The notes: generated from the letters alone by a model not told the origin. DNA of 64,000 bases from JAEUOS01 sp040382235 (GCA_040382235.1 JBEIFV010000003.1:38936-102935); one strand, 5' to 3'. Positions 23,422-32,161 are shown, counted from the stretch's first letter. Program-made: numbers and translations.

Positions 23422-23759
23422 ACGCTGCGGGCGAAGCCAAGCGCTGGTATTGGCAGCGCTTAAGCGCCATGGTGCTGGCACTGTGCGTGGTGGTGCATGT
23501 CGCCGGGATGATTTATGCGGTGCGCGGCGGCCTGTCGGCCGCCGAGATTCTCGGTCGCACGCGCGGCAACCTGGCGTTCGCAGCCTTCTACGTAACCTTC
23601 GTTCTGGCCTGCGTGGTGCATGTGCCGATCGGCCTGGCCAAAGTCTGTGAGGAATGGCTCTCCATGAGCCGCTTTCTGGCGGTGACCACGTCCAAGCTCT
23701 TCACCATCATGATCCTGTTTCTCGGCTTGCGCGCGGTCTATGGCGTCTACACCGGCTAA
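23418..23759 (+). CDS. Succinate dehydrogenase-like membrane anchor subunit (SdhC/FrdC-like)
   Basis: 113 residues from TTG at 23418, which overlaps the preceding TGA (TTGA). The alternative ATG at 23469 would remove KRWYWQRLSAM, the conserved lead-in to the first helix. Three hydrophobic helices are visible: MVLALCVVVHVAGMIYAV near residue 18, FAAFYVTFVLACVVHVPIGLA near 54, and LFTIMILFLGLRAVYGVY at the end. Histidines in the first two helices are candidate heme b ligands. It forms the quinone site with the next subunit. Translational coupling to the iron-sulfur subunit is clear. Confidence 0.8.
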   Translation: MNAAGEAKRWYWQRLSAMVLALCVVVHVAGMIYAVRGGLSAAEILGRTRGNLAFAAFYVTFVLACVVHVPIGLAKVCEEWLSMSRFLAVTTSKLFTIMILFLGLRAVYGVYTG

Positions 23760-23804
23760 GGGCGCAGCCGTGACTACGATGGTCAACCGATCCCGACCCG
23801 CCCC

Positions 23805-24167
23805 ATGAAGCGGATGCGACGCATCGACCGCCGCGCACGTAACCACGCCTCGTATTGGGCGTTTGTGCTGCATCGAGTATCGGGCCTGCTGCTGGCGCTA
23901 TTCTTGCCGGTACACTTCTGGGCGCTCGGGCAATCGCTGGAAGGCGCGGCCGCGCTGGACCAGTTCCTGCGCTGGGCCGATCAGCCGCTGTTCAAGTTCG
24001 CCGAGTGGGGCCTGGTGGTGCTGCTGTGCGCCCACCTGACCGGTGGTGTGCGCCTGTTGCTGATCGAATTCGGCCCCTGGTCGGGGCAGCGCAAAAACCT
24101 GATCGCCGGCGGCCTCGGGTTTGCGCTCGCCACCGGACTGGTGTTTGCACTGGCGCTGAAGTTGTAG
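23805..24167 (+). CDS. Succinate dehydrogenase-like cytochrome b subunit (SdhD-like)
   Basis: 120 residues, 45 bases after the first anchor gene. It starts with a basic stretch and then WAFVLHRVSGLLLALFLPVHFWALG, which carries the HRxSG motif of the SdhC/SdhD superfamily (quinone-side Arg/Ser and a candidate heme histidine). Two more helices follow (FAEWGLVVLLCAHLTGGVRLLLIEF and LIAGGLGFALATGLVFALAL). With the previous gene it gives the two-subunit, six-helix anchor of classical complex II. The membrane location is clear from hydrophobicity. Confidence 0.82.
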   Translation: MKRMRRIDRRARNHASYWAFVLHRVSGLLLALFLPVHFWALGQSLEGAAALDQFLRWADQPLFKFAEWGLVVLLCAHLTGGVRLLLIEFGPWSGQRKNLIAGGLGFALATGLVFALALKL

Positions 24168-24232
24168 GCATGGAAGCTCGGCAAATGCGCGCCAGCCCAG
24201 GTGCGACGCCGCCAACAAAACCAGGAGACCAC

Positions 24233-25234
24233 ATGAAGCACCGCCCGACCTTCGCAAGACGCCTGTTGTTGACCGGCATCGCTGCCACCATTCTTGCTGC
24301 CATCGGCAGCGTCAGCGGCAATGCCGCCGCCCAGGCCTGGCCGGCGCGCCCGGTAAAGCTTGTCGTGCCCTTTGCCGCCGGCGGCACCACCGACGTGGTG
24401 GGGCGCATCGTGGGCCAGAAGCTGGGCGAGCTGTGGGGCCAATCGGTGCTGGTGGAAAACCGCGGCGGTGCCGGCGGCAACGTCGGTGCGGACGCGGTTG
24501 CCAAGTCACCCAACGACGGCTATACGTTGCTGATGGCCTCCGGCAGCATTTTCACGGTCAACCCGCACATGTACAAGCGCATGCCCTTCGACGCGCAGAA
24601 GGATTTCGTGCCGATCACCAATGTGGCCACCGGGCCGATGCTGGTGGTGGTGCATCCGAGCGTGCCGGCTGCCGACATCAAGGCGCTGATCGCACTGGCC
24701 AAGGCAAAGCCCGGCAGCCTCAACTTCGGCTCGGCGGGGGTCGGCAGCCAGGTGCACATGGCGGCCGAAAACTTCGCCAGCGCCGCCGCCATCGACATCG
24801 TGCATGTGCCCTATAAGGGCGAGGCGCTCGGCTTCAACGATCTGGTGGCCGGGCAGATCCAGATGATGGTCGGCAACATGGCGGCCGCCGTGCCGTTTGT
24901 CAATGCGGGCAAGCTAAAGGCGCTGGGCGTGACCAGTCGCGAACGCTCGAAGATGCTGCCCAACGTGCCCACAGTGGCCGAAAGCGGCCTGCCCGGTTTC
25001 GAGAATACCGGCTGGTTCGGCCTGATGGCGCCGGCCGGCACACCGCGCGAGGTGATCGAGAAAATCGCGCGCGACACCGCACAGGTGCTGGACAGTGCGG
25101 AAATGCGCGGCCGTCTGTTTGTGCAGGGCATGACGCCGGTGGGCAACAAACCGGAAGACTTGGCGCGCGCCATCGCAGCCGAATCGACGCGCTGGGCCAA
25201 GGTGGTCGGCGATCGCAAGCTTTCAGCCAAATGA
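24233..25234 (+). CDS. Bug-family (TctC-like) periplasmic receptor
   Basis: 333 residues from the ATG at 24233, with AGGAG five bases upstream. The signal peptide runs through MKHRPTFARRLLLTGIAATILAAIG and ends near GNAAAQA. The mature protein begins WPARPVKLVVPFAAGGTTDVVGRI and has the binding loop VENRGGAGGNVGADAVAKSPNDGY. It lies inside an operon of dehydrogenase and hydratase genes, and its stop overlaps the next start (ATGA). Its ligand is therefore probably the dicarboxylate-like substrate that the operon degrades. No TctA/TctB is encoded nearby. Confidence 0.9.
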   Translation: MKHRPTFARRLLLTGIAATILAAIGSVSGNAAAQAWPARPVKLVVPFAAGGTTDVVGRIVGQKLGELWGQSVLVENRGGAGGNVGADAVAKSPNDGYTLLMASGSIFTVNPHMYKRMPFDAQKDFVPITNVATGPMLVVVHPSVPAADIKALIALAKAKPGSLNFGSAGVGSQVHMAAENFASAAAIDIVHVPYKGEALGFNDLVAGQIQMMVGNMAAAVPFVNAGKLKALGVTSRERSKMLPNVPTVAESGLPGFENTGWFGLMAPAGTPREVIEKIARDTAQVLDSAEMRGRLFVQGMTPVGNKPEDLARAIAAESTRWAKVVGDRKLSAK

Positions 25235-26130
25235 ATGCCCTTCCGGGAAACCACATGATTGTCGATCTCAGCGAAGTGGAAGACGCGGCACGCGAGTTGT
25301 ATATCCGCGCCCTGAAGATTCTGCCGCCGGATATCAAGCAGGGCTTCGCGCGTCTCGATGCCGGCGAAACCGATCACACCGCCAAGAGCGTGCTCAACAC
25401 CATGCTGGCCAATATCCGCGTCGCCGAAGACACCGACAACCTGCTGTGCCAGGACACCGGCATTCCGATCTACAACGTGCGCATCGGCCGCGACACGCAA
25501 CTCGACGGCCACGCACTCAAACAGGCGATCCGCCGCGGCTGCGAGCGGGCGACGCGCGAATACCCGCTGCGCTCCTCGGTGGTGCATCCGCTGACGCGCA
25601 AGAACGAACACAGCTCCTGCGGCATCGAGGTGCCGGTGATCCACGTCGATTTCAGCGATATTCCGGAAACGCTCGAGATCGAAATGGTGCCCAAGGGCTC
25701 GGGCTCGGAGAACAACTCGTTTCTCAAGATGGCGATTCCGGCCGAAGGCATCGACGCCATCAAGACCTTCGTCATCGATTGCGTGATCGCCGCCGGCGGC
25801 AAGACCTGCCCGCCCACTATCGTAGGGGTCGGCGTCGGCGGCACTTCGGACCTGTGCATTGCGCTTGCCAAGCGTGCCGCGACGCGCCCGCTGGGCAGTC
25901 GCAGCAGCGACGCCGATGCCGCCCTGCTGGAAGCGCAACTGTCGGCCGCGGTCAACCTGCTGGGAGTCGGGCCGCAGGGCCTAGGCGGCGACTCCACCGC
26001 ATTCGCGGTGCATATCGAAGTCGCGGCCACCCACATCACCATGAACCCGGTTGCGGTCAACATGCAATGCCACTCGGCGCGCCGCGCACGAGCCACTTTC
26101 ACGCCAGCCGGCGTGGCCTACGGTTTCTAG
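25231..26130 (+). CDS. Class I fumarase/L-tartrate dehydratase-like hydro-lyase, alpha subunit
   Basis: 299 residues; its ATG overlaps the stop of the Bug gene. The three [4Fe-4S] cysteines of the family are present at 73 (LLCQDTGIP), 193 (GGKTCPP) and 280 (MQCHSARR). The spacings of 120 and 87 are very close to those I recall for tartrate dehydratase TtdA. PKGSGSENNS near residue 154 is the other signature. With the beta subunit it forms an oxygen-sensitive hydro-lyase on fumarate/malate, tartrate or a substituted analogue. The operon context with a fumarate-reductase-like complex suggests hydration of the product of that complex. Split alpha/beta genes are common in this family. Confidence 0.87.
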   Translation: MNALPGNHMIVDLSEVEDAARELYIRALKILPPDIKQGFARLDAGETDHTAKSVLNTMLANIRVAEDTDNLLCQDTGIPIYNVRIGRDTQLDGHALKQAIRRGCERATREYPLRSSVVHPLTRKNEHSSCGIEVPVIHVDFSDIPETLEIEMVPKGSGSENNSFLKMAIPAEGIDAIKTFVIDCVIAAGGKTCPPTIVGVGVGGTSDLCIALAKRAATRPLGSRSSDADAALLEAQLSAAVNLLGVGPQGLGGDSTAFAVHIEVAATHITMNPVAVNMQCHSARRARATFTPAGVAYGF

Positions 26131-26140
26131 GAGGCATCGC

Positions 26141-26755
26141 ATGGCACACCATGGTTTGACCACCCCGATCAGCGAGGCGCAGGTGCGCCTTTTGCGCGTC
26201 AACGACACTGTCACGCTGCAGGGCACGTTGTTCGGCATTCGCGATGCCACCCAGATCCACATGTTTGATCGCGGCCGGCCAACCCGTTTCGATCTCAACG
26301 GCCATGCGGTGATTCACACCGCGCCGAATGTGAAGAAGGTCGCGCCATCGACCGAATTCCCGGCAGGCTATGCGGCGGTGTGTGTGGGCACCACCACCTC
26401 GGACCGCATGGAGCGATTCACACGCCCGCTGATGAGCCAAAACGGCGTGCGCCTGATCATCGGCAAGGGCGGCTTGCGCGAAGCCAGTGCGGCAGCTTTC
26501 AGTGAGCTGGGCGGCGCCTATCTGGCGATCATCGGTGGCACCGCCGCGTTGGAGACCACCTGGATCGAGCAGATCGAGGATGTCGATCTCGATGACCTCA
26601 ACCCTGAATCGTTGTGGAAGTTTCGTATTCGCGATTTCGGGCCCTTGCTGGTGGGCATGGATAGCCACGGTGGCAGTCTCTACGATCAGGTGCGCGCCGA
26701 TGTCGATGGGCGTCGTGCACAGGTGCTGGCCGGGCTCGGGGTCAAGGCCGCTTGA
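26141..26755 (+). CDS. Class I fumarase/L-tartrate dehydratase-like hydro-lyase, beta subunit
   Basis: 204 residues from the ATG at 26141. The stop codon of the alpha subunit overlaps its ribosome-binding site (TAGGAGG). It is the swivelling C-terminal domain of class I fumarases: GTLFGIRDATQIHMFDRG near residue 27, GTTTSDRMERF near 83, IGKGGLREASAAAFSELGGAYLAIIGGTAAL near 106, and ESLWKFRIRDFGPLLVGMDSHG near the end. These residues shape the substrate pocket above the cluster held by the alpha subunit. Length is normal. It is followed after 25 bases by another Bug receptor gene. Confidence 0.87.
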   Translation: MAHHGLTTPISEAQVRLLRVNDTVTLQGTLFGIRDATQIHMFDRGRPTRFDLNGHAVIHTAPNVKKVAPSTEFPAGYAAVCVGTTTSDRMERFTRPLMSQNGVRLIIGKGGLREASAAAFSELGGAYLAIIGGTAALETTWIEQIEDVDLDDLNPESLWKFRIRDFGPLLVGMDSHGGSLYDQVRADVDGRRAQVLAGLGVKAA

Positions 26756-26780
26756 GCATGAAGCACCGGGAAATCACACC

Positions 26781-27767
26781 ATGATGGTGATTCGATCAGC
26801 CCCGCTGCGGGCACTGGTTTTCGGGCTGCTGATGGCGGCCAACGCGCTTTCGTCACACGCCCAGACCTACCCCGACCGCGTGGTCAAGTTCATCGTGCCC
26901 AACCCGCCCGGCAACGTCGGCGACATCGTCGCGCGCATGGTCGCCGAGCAGCTTGGCCGCACCTGGAAGCAGCCGGTGATCGTCGAGAACCGCCCAGGCG
27001 CCAACAGCATGATCGGGGTCGAAGCCGCGATCAGGGCACCGGCTGACGGCTACACGCTGCTGTTCTCGCCGGGCGGCAATATCACGGCAGCCTCCGCGCT
27101 GATCCCCGGGCTGGCCTTCAAGCCCGAAGCCGAGCTGGTGGCGGTGCATCGCGGCGTGCGCGTGCCGGTGTGGATGGTGGTAGCGGCGGGTTCGCCCTAC
27201 AAGAGCTTGCGCGATGTGGTCGAGGCGGCGAAAAAAGCACCCGGCAAACTCAACTTCTGGAGCGGCGGCGGACAATCGGACCGCCCCTTTTTCGCGCTGG
27301 CCGATTTCCAGCGCAGCGCCGGCATCGAACTGGGCTGGGTCGGTTACAAGGGTGCGGCCGATGCCTTGCGCGAGGTGGTCGGTGGTCAACTCGATTTCGC
27401 CGTGGTCGGCATCGCACCCGCCAAGCCCCTGATCGACGGCGGTCGCCTGCGCGTGATCGCAATGATGGAAAACCAGCGCAGCAGCGCCGCTCCGGATGTG
27501 GCGACCTTCGCCGAAGCCGGCTATCCCGGCGACTATGGTGAATCATGGACTGGTGTGTTCGCACCCAGGGGCACGCCGGCCGACATCCTGCGCACGGTGG
27601 CGGCCGACGTCAGCGCCGCGCTTGCCACGCCGGAGTTGCGCGCCAGGATCACCGCGGCCTCGGTCGACATTGTCGAATCGTCGCCGGAAGAAGCCGCACG
27701 GCGCACCCAGGCCGACCATTTGCGCTGGTCGGCACTGATCCAGCGCCTGGGCATCAAGCTGCAATGA
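26781..27767 (+). CDS. Bug-family (TctC-like) periplasmic receptor
   Basis: 328 residues from the ATG at 26781 (a second ATG follows directly). The signal peptide is MMVIRSAPLRALVFGLLMAANALSSHAQ. The mature protein starts TYPDRVVKFIVPNPPGNVGDIVARMVAEQL. Note PNPPGN where most relatives have PFPPGG or PFAAGG, which lies in the ligand-contact loop. The second loop is VENRPGANSMIGVEAAIRAPADGY. It is only four bases from the flavoprotein gene that follows. Two different receptors in one operon suggest two related ligands. Confidence 0.88.
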   Translation: MMVIRSAPLRALVFGLLMAANALSSHAQTYPDRVVKFIVPNPPGNVGDIVARMVAEQLGRTWKQPVIVENRPGANSMIGVEAAIRAPADGYTLLFSPGGNITAASALIPGLAFKPEAELVAVHRGVRVPVWMVVAAGSPYKSLRDVVEAAKKAPGKLNFWSGGGQSDRPFFALADFQRSAGIELGWVGYKGAADALREVVGGQLDFAVVGIAPAKPLIDGGRLRVIAMMENQRSSAAPDVATFAEAGYPGDYGESWTGVFAPRGTPADILRTVAADVSAALATPELRARITAASVDIVESSPEEAARRTQADHLRWSALIQRLGIKLQ

Positions 27768-27771
27768 CACC

Positions 27772-29499
27772 ATGAGCATCAATCGCCGCACAACCGACAT
27801 CCTGATCCTGGGTTCCGGCGGCGCGGGCCTGTTCGCCGCGCTGCATGCGCACCAGGCCAGTCCCAAGCTTGACATCACCATCGCGGTCAAGGGCCTGCTG
27901 GGCAAATCCGGCTGCACGCGCATGGTGCAAGGCGGCTACAACGTGGCGCTGGCCAAGGAGGATTCGGTCGAGCGGCATTTCATGGACACCATCGAAGGCA
28001 GCAAGTGGCTGGCCGATCAGGACCTGGCCTGGACCCTGGTTGAGCAGGCGGTGGTGCGCATCCATGAACTGGAGAATGAGCTGGGCTGCTTTTTCGATCG
28101 CAACCCGGACGGCACGGTGCACCAGAAGGCGTTTGCCGGCCAGACCTTCGACCGCACCGTGCACAAGGGCGACCTGACCGGCATCGAGATCATCAATCGC
28201 CTGGCCGAGCAGGTGTGGGCGCGCGCCGTCAACCGCCTGGAAGAGCATCGCGCGGTCGCGCTGATCAAGGCGGCCGATGGTTCGGGCATTGCCGGGGTGC
28301 TGATGATCGACATGCGCGATGGCGAGTTCGTGTTTGTGCAGGCGCGCGCGGTGCTGCTGGCCACCGGCGGCGGCCCCACCATGTACAAGTACCACACGCC
28401 ATCGGGCGACAAGAGTTGCGACGGCCTGGCGATGGCGCTGGCCGCCGGCCTGCCGCTGCGCGACATGGAGATGGTGCAGTTCCACCCCACCGGCGTGCTG
28501 GCCGGCGCCGGCACGCGCATCACCGGCACCATCATCGAGGAGGGCCTGCGCGGTGCCGGCGGCTACCTGTTGGGCGGCGATCGTGAGCGCTTCATGCACA
28601 AGTACGACCCGCGCACCGAGCGCGCCACCCGCGACATCGTCTCCCGCGCCATGCAGACCGAGATGCGCGCCGGCAACACCAGCCCCAACGGCGGCCTCTA
28701 CATCTCGATGGCGCATCTGGGCCCGGCCAATGTGCGCAAGCAGTTCAAGGGCATGGTCGAGCGTTGCGAGGATTGCGGCTTCGACCTGGCCGGCGGCTTA
28801 GTCGAAGTGGTGCCAACGGCGCACTACATGATGGGCGGGCTGCAGTTCAAGGTGGATTGCTCGACCGAACTCGCAGGCTTGTTCGCCGCCGGCGAGGATA
28901 CCGGCGGGGTGCACGGCGCCAACCGCTTAGGCGGCAATGGTGTGGCCAATTCCACCGTGTTCGGTGGCATCGCCGGCGACAGCATGGCGGCGTGGGTGGG
29001 CGCCGGTGCGCCGCTCAAAAACCCCGATGAGGCGGCGATCGCCGCCGCCATGGCCACGGCCGAAGCGCCGTTCGGCCAGCCGGCCGGCAGCCTCGAGGGC
29101 ATTCGCGATGCCCTGTATGAATGCATGTGGGATGAGGTCGGAATTTTGCGTACATCCGCCGGTCTTGCGCGCGGCGCAACTCGCTTGATGGAACTCGAGC
29201 GTCAGCTCGATGCGACCGGCGTGTCCGGTGAGGATCGTGACTTCAATCTCACCTGGCATGACTGGCTGAACCTGAAGAACCTGATCCGCACAAGCCAGGT
29301 GATCACCGCTGCCGCGATCGCCCGCGAGGACTCGCGCGGCGCCCACTATCGCGAAGACTTTCCCGACACCGGCGATCTGGCAACGTCCGACTACACCGTC
29401 GCGCGCCTGGCAGGCGGTGCGCTCACCATCGCGCGCGAAGCGGTCAAATTCACCCGCGTCGCACCCGGTCAAACCCTTCTTACCAAGGAACCCGCATGA
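27772..29499 (+). CDS. Succinate dehydrogenase/fumarate reductase-like flavoprotein subunit
   Basis: 575 residues. FAD-binding start: TDILILGSGGAGLFAALHAHQ with the GxGGxG loop at residues 14-19. Substrate-side motifs: MVQFHPTGVLAGAG near 235, EGLRGAGGYLLGG near 260, VEVVPTAHYMMGG near 345, and the end of the FAD domain at HGANRLGGNGVANSTVFGG near 382. In classical SdhA/FrdA a histidine just before the TxxAQGG stretch bonds FAD covalently. Here the segment is K45-S-G-C-T-R-M-V-Q-G-G with no histidine, so FAD is probably non-covalent. With the B, C and D subunits upstream it would make a membrane complex. It overlaps the next gene by four bases. Confidence 0.86.
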   Translation: MSINRRTTDILILGSGGAGLFAALHAHQASPKLDITIAVKGLLGKSGCTRMVQGGYNVALAKEDSVERHFMDTIEGSKWLADQDLAWTLVEQAVVRIHELENELGCFFDRNPDGTVHQKAFAGQTFDRTVHKGDLTGIEIINRLAEQVWARAVNRLEEHRAVALIKAADGSGIAGVLMIDMRDGEFVFVQARAVLLATGGGPTMYKYHTPSGDKSCDGLAMALAAGLPLRDMEMVQFHPTGVLAGAGTRITGTIIEEGLRGAGGYLLGGDRERFMHKYDPRTERATRDIVSRAMQTEMRAGNTSPNGGLYISMAHLGPANVRKQFKGMVERCEDCGFDLAGGLVEVVPTAHYMMGGLQFKVDCSTELAGLFAAGEDTGGVHGANRLGGNGVANSTVFGGIAGDSMAAWVGAGAPLKNPDEAAIAAAMATAEAPFGQPAGSLEGIRDALYECMWDEVGILRTSAGLARGATRLMELERQLDATGVSGEDRDFNLTWHDWLNLKNLIRTSQVITAAAIAREDSRGAHYREDFPDTGDLATSDYTVARLAGGALTIAREAVKFTRVAPGQTLLTKEPA

Positions 29500-31109
29500 A
29501 GCAGCATCGCGGCGCCGACGCGCTGTGCACCACCTTGAAACGCGCCGGCGTCACGCGCATCTTCACCTTGTCGGGCAACCACATCATGCCGGTGTTCGAC
29601 GCCGCATTGGATGCCGGCATCGAGCTTGTGCATGTGCGCTACGAAGGCGCGTGCGTACACATGGCCGATGCCTACGCGCGACTCACCGGCGAAGTCGGCA
29701 TCGCGTTGGTGACCGGCGGGCCGGGCCATGCCAACGCGGTGGGCGCGCTCTATACCGCGCAAATGGGCGAGTCGCCCGTGGTGCTGCTGTCGGGCCATGC
29801 ACCCAATGATCAGCTGGGCCTGGGCGCGTTCCAGGAAATGCGCCAGGCCGAGATGGCGGCCCCCGTATGCAAGGCGGCATGGACCGCGGCCGCAGCCGAC
29901 GCACTGGGGCCCGACATCGCGCGCGCCATGCGCGAGGCACGCTCGGGCCGCCCGGGCCCGGTGCACCTGAGCCTGCCGACCGATGCGCTCGAAAGCAGCG
30001 CCGCGCGTGACGACAACATGCCGGTGACCGCCGCCGCCAACAGCGTGCTGGCCGCTGCAGATGCGCAAACGGCGATGGCCTGGCTGGGTGCGGCCAAACG
30101 GCCGCTGATCCTGACCGGCCCGGCCACCATGACACGGGCCGGCAGCGCCGCCCGCAAGGCCCTGGAAGATTCGGCCGGCATCGCGGTGATCGGCATGGAA
30201 AGCCCGCGCGGCGTGGCCGACCCTTCGCTGGGCGCGTTCGCCCAGATGCTGGCCGTGGCGGACCGCGTTCTGCTCGTGGGCAAGCGCGTCGATTTCACGC
30301 TCAAGTTCGGCAAATGCTTCGCGGCCGATTGCGAATTCATGCAGATCGACGCCGATGCGAGCGAACAGGCGCGCGCACGCGCGGCTCTGGGCGCACGGCT
30401 CAAGTTCATCGCCACGGCCGACGCCCATTCCGCGCTGGCCGCCCTGGCGCAAGCGGCCAGGCGTTCGACCAGCGCCTGGCTTGCCGAGGTGCGATCGGCG
30501 ATCGCCTATCGCCCCGCCGCCTGGGATACGGCGGTCTCGACCCAGCCCAAGCGCCTGCATCCGGTGGCCGCATGCCGACCGCTGCAGGCGCTGCTCGACA
30601 GCCACCCGGATTCGGTGCTGGTGTCCGACGGCGGCGAGTTCGGGCAATGGGCGCAGGCCTGCCTGACGGCGCCCAATCGCATCATCAACGGCCCGGCCGG
30701 CGCCATCGGCCCGGCCCTGCCCTTTGCCCTGGGTGCACGGGTGGCCAAACCCGGCGTGCCGATCGTGGCGCTGATGGGCGACGGCACCTTCGGCTTTCAC
30801 GCGATGGAGATCGACACCGCGATGCGCTATCGGCTGCCTTTTGTGGCCGTGGTTGGCAACGACGCGCGCTGGAATGCCGAATACCAGATCCAGCTCAAGG
30901 CTTATGGGCCGGAGCGCCTGATCGGCTGCGAATTGACCCCGGCGCGCTATGACCTGACCGCAGCGTCATTCGGCGCCTATGGTGAAATGGTCGACGATGC
31001 GACGCGCTTGCTGCCGGCGGCGCAACGCGCGCAGGCATCGAATCTGCCGGCGCTGCTCAACGTGATGATCCAAGGCGTAGCGGCACCGATGGTGACGCGC
31101 CCGGCGTGA
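29496..31109 (+). CDS. Thiamine-diphosphate-dependent enzyme, acetolactate-synthase-like
   Basis: 537 residues; its ATG overlaps the stop of the flavoprotein gene. The catalytic glutamate is Glu50 (VRYEGACVHMADAYARLTG), followed by VTGGPGHANAVGALYTA and the middle domain. The ThDP/Mg motif MGDGTFGFHAMEIDTAMRY...VVGND is near residue 427. No FAD-site reading was possible, so it may be a decarboxylase, a carboligase or a lyase of the oxalyl-CoA decarboxylase or benzoylformate decarboxylase type. It is about 60 residues shorter than sulfoacetaldehyde acetyltransferase as I recall that family. As the last gene of the operon it probably handles a 2-oxoacid formed downstream of the hydratase. Confidence 0.82.
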   Translation: MKQHRGADALCTTLKRAGVTRIFTLSGNHIMPVFDAALDAGIELVHVRYEGACVHMADAYARLTGEVGIALVTGGPGHANAVGALYTAQMGESPVVLLSGHAPNDQLGLGAFQEMRQAEMAAPVCKAAWTAAAADALGPDIARAMREARSGRPGPVHLSLPTDALESSAARDDNMPVTAAANSVLAAADAQTAMAWLGAAKRPLILTGPATMTRAGSAARKALEDSAGIAVIGMESPRGVADPSLGAFAQMLAVADRVLLVGKRVDFTLKFGKCFAADCEFMQIDADASEQARARAALGARLKFIATADAHSALAALAQAARRSTSAWLAEVRSAIAYRPAAWDTAVSTQPKRLHPVAACRPLQALLDSHPDSVLVSDGGEFGQWAQACLTAPNRIINGPAGAIGPALPFALGARVAKPGVPIVALMGDGTFGFHAMEIDTAMRYRLPFVAVVGNDARWNAEYQIQLKAYGPERLIGCELTPARYDLTAASFGAYGEMVDDATRLLPAAQRAQASNLPALLNVMIQGVAAPMVTRPA

Positions 31110-31234
31110 ATCCGCGCGATGCGAGCGTTCGCCACCATCTCCGCGGCGAGCCGGGGCGCGGCGACAGTTGCGTTGTTGCGCGCCTTGCGGCAAGCTTCGC
31201 GCCGTTATTCAACACATGAACAGAGGGGAAACAC

Positions 31235-32059
31235 ATGAACGCAAGTACGGCAATGATCGAAGCTGAAAAAGTCCTGGTGCCGTATCTGGTGGATATCGGC
31301 TGGAAAGTCATGGGCGCGGTGATCCTGTGGATCGTCGGCGGCTGGGTGATCCGTTTCATCACCCGCATTTCGCACGACGGCATGACCGCGCGCAAGGTCG
31401 ACCCGACGCTGATCACCTACGGCGAAGCCTCGATCAAGGTGGCGCTGCGTATCGTGCTGGTGCTGGCGATCCTGTCGATCTTCGGCATCCAGACCACCTC
31501 CTTCGCCGCCTTCATCGCCGCTGCCGGCATCGCCATCGGGGCGGCCTGGTCGGGGCTCCTGGCCAACTTCGCCGCCGGCGCCTTCCTGATCGTGCTGCGC
31601 CCTTTCAAGGTGGGCGACATGATCAGTGCCGCCGGCGTAACCGGTGACGTGCGCGAAATCGGGCTGTTCGTCACCACATTGGACACGGTCGACAACCTGC
31701 GCGTCACGGTGGGCAACGGCAAGATCCTGGCCGACAACGTGGTCAACTACACCCACAACCCCTATCGCCGCGTCGACTTGAAGTGCCAGATCGCCAACGG
31801 CGTCAACCCGCAAGACGCCATCGCGGGCCTCGGGCAACGCGTATCGCAGGTGGTCAACGTGCTCACCAATCCGGCGCCGCAGGTGGAGATCATCGAATTC
31901 AACGCCGCCGGCTGCCTGCTCGGCGTGCGCCCCTTCTGCCACAACAACCACTACTGGCAGGTGTACTTCGACACCAACAAGGTGATCGCCGAAGTCGGCG
32001 CCGCCGCCGGCTGGCCGGTTCCAGCACCGCATCAGGTGATGCATACGAAGGCGGCATGA
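31235..32059 (+). CDS. MscS-family mechanosensitive ion channel
   Basis: 274 residues, with AGAGGGGAAAC before the ATG. It has the small three-helix form like E. coli MscS: VMGAVILWIVGGWVIRFI near residue 25, ALRIVLVLAILSIFGIQ near 70, and the pore helix FAAFIAAAGIAIGAAWSGLLANFAAGAFLIVLRPFKVGDMI near 90 with the Gly/Ala packing pattern. The cytoplasmic beta domain follows (VTGDVREIGLFVTTLDTVDN, VGNGKILADNVVNYTHNP). It protects against hypo-osmotic shock in the inner membrane. The last codons and stop lie in a 31-bp direct repeat that recurs 102 bases on. It is 125 bases downstream of the ThDP gene and seems to be a separate unit. Confidence 0.9.
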   Translation: MNASTAMIEAEKVLVPYLVDIGWKVMGAVILWIVGGWVIRFITRISHDGMTARKVDPTLITYGEASIKVALRIVLVLAILSIFGIQTTSFAAFIAAAGIAIGAAWSGLLANFAAGAFLIVLRPFKVGDMISAAGVTGDVREIGLFVTTLDTVDNLRVTVGNGKILADNVVNYTHNPYRRVDLKCQIANGVNPQDAIAGLGQRVSQVVNVLTNPAPQVEIIEFNAAGCLLGVRPFCHNNHYWQVYFDTNKVIAEVGAAAGWPVPAPHQVMHTKAA

Positions 32060-32161
32060 GCAAGACTTGTCGGGTGCGAAGGGCCTGCCGCCAGGCAGGC
32101 ACCGCAAGCGAGACCTCTCAACCTGGCACGGCATCAGGTGATGCATGCGAAGGCGGCGTGA
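32029..32161 (+). repeat. 31-bp direct repeat flanking a short insert at the mscS 3' end
   Basis: The sequence beginning GCATCAGGTGATGCATACGA at 32029-32059, which includes the mscS stop, recurs at 32131-32161 with two mismatches. The 71 bases between them contain a hairpin, GCCTGCC-GCCA-GGCAGGC (32083-32100). It looks like a partial duplication of the gene end or a short element that copied its target. Confidence 0.7.

Noticed and set aside
29496..31109. Sulfoacetaldehyde acetyltransferase (Xsc)
   Set aside because: The protein is shorter than that family as I recall it, no phosphotransacetylase gene follows, and the operon content points to dicarboxylate chemistry.
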